DNA of 64,000 nt, taken from assembly GCA_021777105.1 (NCBI GenBank), contig JAIQZQ010000005.1:105497-169496 (forward strand). Direction: 5' to 3'. Below, in pieces: positions 59,863 through 64,000 of the stretch (position 1 is its first letter; each line of letters begins with the position of its first letter). This DNA comes from Candidatus Anammoxibacter sp. GTDB taxonomy: Bacteria > Planctomycetota > Brocadiia > Brocadiales > Anammoxibacteraceae. Position numbers and translations under genes: made by a program. A model generated the notes under the pieces. The model did not search any database. It was given only the letters and a program-made list of their open reading frames with translations, and was not told where the DNA came from.

Positions 59863-60867
59863 ATGGATTTCAACAGCTTTGAACGAAAAACTAAAAAGGG
59901 CGATATCGCGCCCGCTTACGCAATATTCGGCGACGAAGCGTTTCTTGTAAGTCAATCGCTTTCATTAATAAAAAAGGTTGCGTTAAAAGGCGTTGATGTT
60001 AATTTGTCGCTTTCAGAATATAGCGGCAAAGATATTGCCGGCGGTGAGCTAATCGACGAGTTAATGACAACCCCGCTGCTGGGTTTTGGAAACAGGCGGC
60101 TGGTAATAGTTGAAGACGCTTCCCTGCTTATGGAAAACGGCAAGGCTAAAATGAAAGAGTATTTCAAAAAGCCTTCCCGGCATGCCGTGCTTGTGCTTGT
60201 CTCAGAGAAGATGGACGCCTGGGTAAAAAAGTTGAGCGAAAATGTCATGGTTACTGTTGAGTGCAAGAAGATGAAGGATTACCAGCTCTCGGCATGGCTG
60301 ATTAAAAGGGTAAAGTTTTATAAAAAAGAGATCACTCCTCCCGCCGCAAAAATAGTTGTAGACGAGACCGGCAACAACCTTGCGCTTATGGAAAACCATA
60401 TCGCAAAACTCTTGACCTATATTGATGAGCGCGAGATAATAGATGAGCGCGATGTTATTGAGATAGTTTTTGATTGCAAGAAACAATCCATATTTGAGCT
60501 GACCGAAGCCCTTGCCAACAAAGACGCGGCCGGGGCTTTAAAGATTTTGGACCGGCTTATTGCCATGGGCACGGATTTTATACCGATAATAGCGACCCTG
60601 GCCTGGCAGATTAAAAAATTGTGGAACGCCAGACGCATTGTAAACGAATGTAAAAACAACGCAAGGGAGATAAACTCAAGGCTCCAATCCGAGCTTAAAG
60701 TAAACCAGTATTTTTTAGACAAGTTTAAACGTCAGGTAGGCCTTTTTACTGAGAAAAGCCTTTGCGCAAAGTACCAGTCTCTGGCCGACGCCGACTATGA
60801 CCTTAAGACCTGCTCTATCGACCCAAGGGTGGTAGTGGAGTGTCTCCTTGTAAAATTGTGCAAATAA
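59863..60867 (+). CDS. holA: DNA polymerase III subunit delta
   Basis: A 334-residue HolA, the clamp-loader subunit that opens the sliding clamp. IAPAYAIFGDEAFLVSQSLSLIKK at the start, LLGFGNRRLVIVEDASLLME, LVLVSEKMDAWVKKL and LWNARRIVNECKN in the C-terminal collar domain match the family, with NNLALMENHIAKLLTYID near residue 175. The length is normal. No ribosome site is visible before ATG 59863. The gene lies 50 bases before the transaldolase gene on the same strand, so the two may share a transcript. Confidence 0.92.
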   Translation: MDFNSFERKTKKGDIAPAYAIFGDEAFLVSQSLSLIKKVALKGVDVNLSLSEYSGKDIAGGELIDELMTTPLLGFGNRRLVIVEDASLLMENGKAKMKEYFKKPSRHAVLVLVSEKMDAWVKKLSENVMVTVECKKMKDYQLSAWLIKRVKFYKKEITPPAAKIVVDETGNNLALMENHIAKLLTYIDEREIIDERDVIEIVFDCKKQSIFELTEALANKDAAGALKILDRLIAMGTDFIPIIATLAWQIKKLWNARRIVNECKNNAREINSRLQSELKVNQYFLDKFKRQVGLFTEKSLCAKYQSLADADYDLKTCSIDPRVVVECLLVKLCK

Positions 60868-60917
60868 ATTTAATATAGTAACCCATAAATCAAAAAACGA
60901 ATGAAAGGAGTTGTTTT

Positions 60918-61565
60918 ATGAAATTTTTTATTGATACCGCTAACATTGATGAAATAAAAGAGGCCAACGATCTGGGCATTCTTGACGGAGTTACCACTAA
61001 TCCGACACTGGTTTCCAAAACCGGCAAACCGTTTAAAACAGTTGTTGACGAGATTTGCGCTGTTGTCAAAGGCGACGTAAGCGTTGAAGTTGTAAGCCTT
61101 GATTGCGCCGGCATGGTTGCGGAAGGCGAAGAGCTTGCAAAGATCGGCGACAATATTGTAATAAAAATACCGCTTATTAAAGAGGGGCTAAAAGCGGTCA
61201 AAATATTGTCAGGCAAAGGCATTAAGACAAATGTGACTTTATGTTTTACCGCTAACCAGGCGTTGCTCGCCGCAAAAGCCGGCGGCACATACGTTAGCCC
61301 GTTTATCGGCAGACTGGACGACAGAGGCCAGGTCGGCATGGAAATAATTGAAGAGATCAGAACCATTTACGACAATTACGCTTTCGATACACAGATTATA
61401 GTGGCAAGCATACGCAACTCCGTGCATGTAAAAGACGCCGCCCTGATAGGAGCCGACGTTGCCACCATACCATTTGGAGTGTTTAACCAACTCGTCGAAC
61501 ATCCTTTGACCGATCTCGGGATCAAAAGCTTTTTAGCTGATTGGGAAAAGGTGCCAAAGAGCTAA
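60918..61565 (+). CDS. fsa: Fructose-6-phosphate aldolase / transaldolase (TalC type)
   Basis: A 215-residue small transaldolase-like enzyme. [16 protein letters not shown] and [15 protein letters not shown] at the start, the Schiff-base Lys83 in [47 protein letters not shown] and [12 protein letters not shown] all match the FSA/TalC/MipB family. It moves three-carbon units between sugar phosphates or cleaves fructose 6-phosphate. Residues alone do not decide between the two activities. AAAGGAG lies before the ATG. Confidence 0.95.
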   Translation: MKFFIDTANIDEIKEANDLGILDGVTTNPTLVSKTGKPFKTVVDEICAVVKGDVSVEVVSLDCAGMVAEGEELAKIGDNIVIKIPLIKEGLKAVKILSGKGIKTNVTLCFTANQALLAAKAGGTYVSPFIGRLDDRGQVGMEIIEEIRTIYDNYAFDTQIIVASIRNSVHVKDAALIGADVATIPFGVFNQLVEHPLTDLGIKSFLADWEKVPKS

Positions 61566-61665
61566 GCGCAAGGCGTAGAGAGCAAAGCGCGAGGCGCGGA
61601 GTAATCTCTCTATGAGGGTAGGGGAGGCTTTAGCCTCCCTTCAATCACAAGGACAACTGCCGGCG

Positions 61666-61692
61666 CTGGAGCAATCTTGCAGATTGCTCCAG
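61666..61692. repeat. Family 7 palindrome
   Basis: CTGGAGCAATCT and AGATTGCTCCAG form a perfect 12-pair stem with a TGC loop. A GGGAGGCTTTAGCCTCCC hairpin lies 30 bases before it. Both sit between the transaldolase and the next gene and may act as a transcript end. Confidence 0.75.
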
Positions 61693-61809
61693 ACGGTTCG
61701 CAGTTTGTTTAGCGGAAGCGATGCTTGTAATTTTTCCAATTAACCAATTACTAATCGCTTACCACCAATGACCAATGACAAATAACTAATCACCAATTGC
61801 CAATGACAA

Positions 61810-62736
61810 ATGACCAATGATCAACAAAATATTATTTTAGAGAACACGCCGATTGAGAGGATTATTGATCCGGTTCTGGAGCAAAACAGGGTTGAGCTTT
61901 ATATAAAACGCGACGAGCTTAACCATAAGGATATATCCGGCAACAAGTGGCGAAAGCTTAAGCTTAATATTGAAGAGTTGAGGCGGCTGAATCTTGACAC
62001 CGCCTTAACATTTGGCGGGGCGTATTCAAATCATATCGCGGCAACCGCCGCCGCAGGCAAAGAGTTCGGATTTAAAACTATCGGCATTATACGCGGCGAA
62101 GAGCATGCCGAACTAAACCCAACCCTGAAGTTTGCCGGGGATTCCGGCATGCAACTCCACTATATGGACAGAACCACATATAGGAATAAAGAGTCGGATG
62201 AGGTTTTGGAGCATCTGAGACAAAAATTCGGCGAGTTTTATCACGTGCCGCAAGGCGGCGCAAATATCCAGGGCATAAAAGGTTGCATGGAGATAATGGA
62301 CAACTCCATGCGGGAGTTTGACTACATCTGTTGCGCTTGCGGAACCGGCGCGACATTAACCGGCATAATCGCCAAATTAAACCCGCATCAAACAGCCCTG
62401 GGATTTCCCGCACTCAAAAACGGCGGCTTTCTTGCGGATGACATCAACAACTTCCTTAACCAACTTGAAAACAACAACCAAAACTGGCGCTTGATAACAG
62501 ACTACCATTTTGGCGGATTTGCAAAATACAACAACAACCTCATAGACTTTATCCATCGCTTTACCGAACTCCACAACATCCGTCTTGACCCCCTCTACAC
62601 CGGCAAAGTCCTATACGGCATATACGATTTGGCCCAAAAAGCCTATTTCCAAAAAGATTCAAAAATCTGCGTAATCCACACAGGCGGCCTTCAGGGAATC
62701 GAAGGTTTCAAACACAGACACAATATCAATTTGTAA
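61810..62736 (+). CDS. D-cysteine desulfhydrase / ACC-deaminase family PLP enzyme
   Basis: A 308-residue fold-type II PLP enzyme. The PLP Lys is in DISGNKWRKLKLN (near residue 47), LTFGGAYSNHIAATAAAGKEFG holds the substrate loop, VPQGGANIQGIKGCMEI and CCACGTGATLTGII bind the phosphate, and VIHTGGLQGIEGF ends the domain. This pattern covers D-cysteine desulfhydrase and 1-aminocyclopropane-1-carboxylate deaminase; a D-cysteine role is the more usual one in bacteria. The ATG at 61810 lies in a low-complexity ACCAATGACAAATGA region and has no ribosome site, so the start is unsure. Confidence 0.9.
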   Translation: MTNDQQNIILENTPIERIIDPVLEQNRVELYIKRDELNHKDISGNKWRKLKLNIEELRRLNLDTALTFGGAYSNHIAATAAAGKEFGFKTIGIIRGEEHAELNPTLKFAGDSGMQLHYMDRTTYRNKESDEVLEHLRQKFGEFYHVPQGGANIQGIKGCMEIMDNSMREFDYICCACGTGATLTGIIAKLNPHQTALGFPALKNGGFLADDINNFLNQLENNNQNWRLITDYHFGGFAKYNNNLIDFIHRFTELHNIRLDPLYTGKVLYGIYDLAQKAYFQKDSKICVIHTGGLQGIEGFKHRHNINL

Positions 62737-62884
62737 AGCGGGATGCGAATCTATGTATGAGCAAAAAAGGAGTGGCAAAATACAAAAATCCTTTGAGATA
62801 AAAATCCCTCTTTAGCAAAGAGGGAAATAGGGAGATTTGGATAAAATATATTCCGCGTTCCTATATAAAAACAGGCATAGTATA

Positions 62885-63061
62885 TCCAAACAAATCAGGT
62901 TTTCGATAAATTATGTTCGTGTATGTTTTCTTCAGTTGCAATGAAATAAAACCCTAAAGGGTAAATTCCAATAAACTCAGCTTGTTGGAGTTAAGGCTTT
63001 AGCCTTTTATTCATTAGCAAATTTCTAAAACCCAATACTTCTCAGTATATTTCTACAAATA
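62885..63061 (+). repeat. Dispersed repeat, family 3, copy 3
   Basis: A copy of the 25376-25549 element, same orientation. It ends about 10 bases from the mazF stop codon, again just past a minus-strand gene. The remaining part of the gap 62737-63071 holds no gene. Confidence 0.9.
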
Positions 63062-63071
63062 TTTTAAAAAT

Positions 63072-63416
63072 TTAGATTATACCCATAGTAAACAATAGGC
63101 AATCCTCAACTTTTGAGAGAGTCTGCGGCGATAGATTGCCAAGTTTTTGAAGTAAACGAGTTTTGTCTAAAACTCTTAGTTGGTGACAAAGAGCTACAGA
63201 ATCGTTTTTTATCTTGCCTTCGCCTTTGAGGATTTTAACACATGACGGCAGAGCTGCTCGTCGTAAATTAGTTGTTAATGGTATGGTGAGAAGTGTCGTT
63301 GTGAATTGATTTATTAAATTATTTTGAAAAATAAGCACAGGACGTTCGCCTGCTTGTTCAGAACCTCGTGTAGGATTTAGATTTGCAAGCCAAATCTCTC
63401 CATGTTTGATAATCAT
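63072..63416 (-). CDS. mazF: MazF/PemK-type mRNA interferase toxin
   Basis: A 114-residue MazF-type endoribonuclease. GEIWLANLNPTRGSEQAGERPVLIFQN is the conserved start with the catalytic Arg region, TLLTIPLTTNLRRAALPSCVKI and KNDSVALCHQLRVLDKTRLLQKLGNLS complete the SH3-like fold. The sequence looks intact. Its ATG overlaps the antitoxin stop (ATGA). The order antitoxin-toxin on the minus strand is the classical one. Confidence 0.95.
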   Translation of the reverse strand: MIIKHGEIWLANLNPTRGSEQAGERPVLIFQNNLINQFTTTLLTIPLTTNLRRAALPSCVKILKGEGKIKNDSVALCHQLRVLDKTRLLQKLGNLSPQTLSKVEDCLLFTMGII

Positions 63417-63694
63417 TTTATGTCCTCATTAAGTAATCCGGTTTTGTAATCCCCAATTCCTTCCTCTGCCAATTGGCGATCCTCATCTATGTTTTTAGCA
63501 TAAAGAGCAGCCAGCTCTTTTTTGTTGTAAGAAAACTTTGTTTGAACGTGAGAATGATTGCCAGAATTCTGTTTTTTATCGTCCGCAAAAACCTTGTCTA
63601 ACACAAATTTTTTTATACTGGAGCCGCTCCGATCAGCCATAGACTTGATCTTTTTATGTTGATCCGGCTTTAACTCAATACTTAAACGTGACAT
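63413..63694 (-). CDS. Ribbon-helix-helix antitoxin of the mazF pair
   Basis: A 93-residue antitoxin. MSRLSIELKPDQHKKIKSMADRSGSSIKKFVLDKVF is a ribbon-helix-helix DNA-binding domain, and the C-terminal KKELAALYAKNIDEDRQLAEEGIGDYK tail would wrap the toxin. The ATG at 63694 has GAGG at proper distance; the frame is open five codons further from a TTG. It would repress its own operon together with MazF. Confidence 0.88.
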   Translation of the reverse strand: MSRLSIELKPDQHKKIKSMADRSGSSIKKFVLDKVFADDKKQNSGNHSHVQTKFSYNKKELAALYAKNIDEDRQLAEEGIGDYKTGLLNEDIK

Positions 63695-63961
63695 AAGGGC
63701 CTCATACAAAAAATTAAAGTTATAAATATGACGATCTAAATTGTAGCAAATGAACGATAGATGTTCAATTGTTCAATTGCGAGACGTATCTGTGTATGAT
63801 TAAAAAAAGCAAAAGAAGTAAAGGCATGATAAAAGCGCATTACTGTGATTTATATTTTAGGTTCTTCTCCCAATTAGTTGAGTAGTGCTGGGGAAAAAAC
63901 TTTAAATAAAGTAGACATAAATATATCCTATTAAAAACCCCAACTTTTTTTAGGAGAAAAA

Positions 63962-64000
63962 ATGTCTAACTTAAAAATAAATAAATATTTTCCATATAAC
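63962..64000 (+). CDS. Start of an unidentified gene cut by the window edge
   Basis: AGGAG, seven bases, then ATG at 63962 and an open frame to the window end (13 codons, MSNLKINKYFPYN). It is too short to assign. Confidence 0.5.
   Translation, partial: MSNLKINKYFPYN

Noticed and set aside
61740..61812. Short tandem repeat array ahead of the desulfhydrase gene
   Set aside because: ACCAATGACAAATAACTAATC-type runs are degenerate low-complexity DNA without a fixed unit length.

Overview
The window comes from the chromosome of an uncultured-looking, moderately AT-rich bacterium that is probably anaerobic. Anaerobic-type genes include the gamma subunit of a 2-oxoacid:ferredoxin oxidoreductase, the alternative (siroheme) heme pathway enzyme AhbC, [4Fe-4S] quinolinate synthase NadA, a NuoE/NuoF-GltD redox module and a LarE-type sulfur transferase. 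bS21, HolA, ScpB, PcrA, a CCA-encoding tRNA and Shine-Dalgarno sites of the AGGAGG type show it is bacterial. Many small palindromic intergenic repeats, PKD/cysteine-rich secreted proteins and a PurQ of about 267 residues fit Planctomycetota or a related PVC or candidate phylum. That placement is an inference with low confidence; no rRNA is present to settle it.

Layout. 1-5.7 kb: a truncated NUDIX-like gene, a secreted protein of unknown function, a half-size UPF0016 transporter, a CheY-like regulator, surE, a cupin-SHOCT lipoprotein and rpsU. 6-9.2 kb: trpD, pyruvoyl-dependent arginine decarboxylase and argJ, all on the + strand. 9.5-17.3 kb: a secreted esterase, a cysteine-rich repeat protein, a heavy-metal/manganese exporter-like permease, a LarE-RNase H fusion and nadA. 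17.8-25.3 kb: tRNA-Val, a hicBA pair, a 1091-residue PKD protein, a tail-fibre-like repeat protein pair, and higA behind a broken higB. 25.5-36.4 kb: a TPR protein, a DUF4143 ATPase, acetoacetyl-CoA synthetase, a glycosyltransferase overlapping pcrA, an exported methyltransferase and ahbC. 36.5-42 kb: a small overlapping gene pair, a degenerate polysaccharide deacetylase, a response regulator and a large helical protein of unknown function. 42.2-48.3 kb: a YkgJ protein, purQ, nuoE, the NuoF-GltD fusion and a MobB-like NTPase. 48.3-51 kb: an AT-rich island with a DUF4258/YgiT toxin-antitoxin-like pair and a nucleotidyltransferase-like gene, bounded by imperfect 77-base direct repeats. 51.4-64 kb: a dCache receptor, a parvulin-type foldase, scpB with an acidic extension, a 2-oxoacid oxidoreductase gamma subunit, an alkaline-phosphatase-superfamily protein, cobS-cobU, holA, a transaldolase, a D-cysteine desulfhydrase-like enzyme and mazEF.

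The genes are mostly single or in short pairs, not long operons. Intergenic space is colonised by at least seven families of dispersed inverted-repeat elements. Several copies end within a few bases of a stop codon, so they probably supply transcript 3' ends.

The strongest candidates for new biology are: (1) NuoE plus a single-chain NuoF-GltD protein, which resembles a fused Stn-type electron-bifurcating transhydrogenase; (2) a LarE sulfur transferase fused to an RNase HI domain with all four catalytic acids; (3) the direct-repeat-bounded island; and (4) a SAM methyltransferase that carries a signal peptide.
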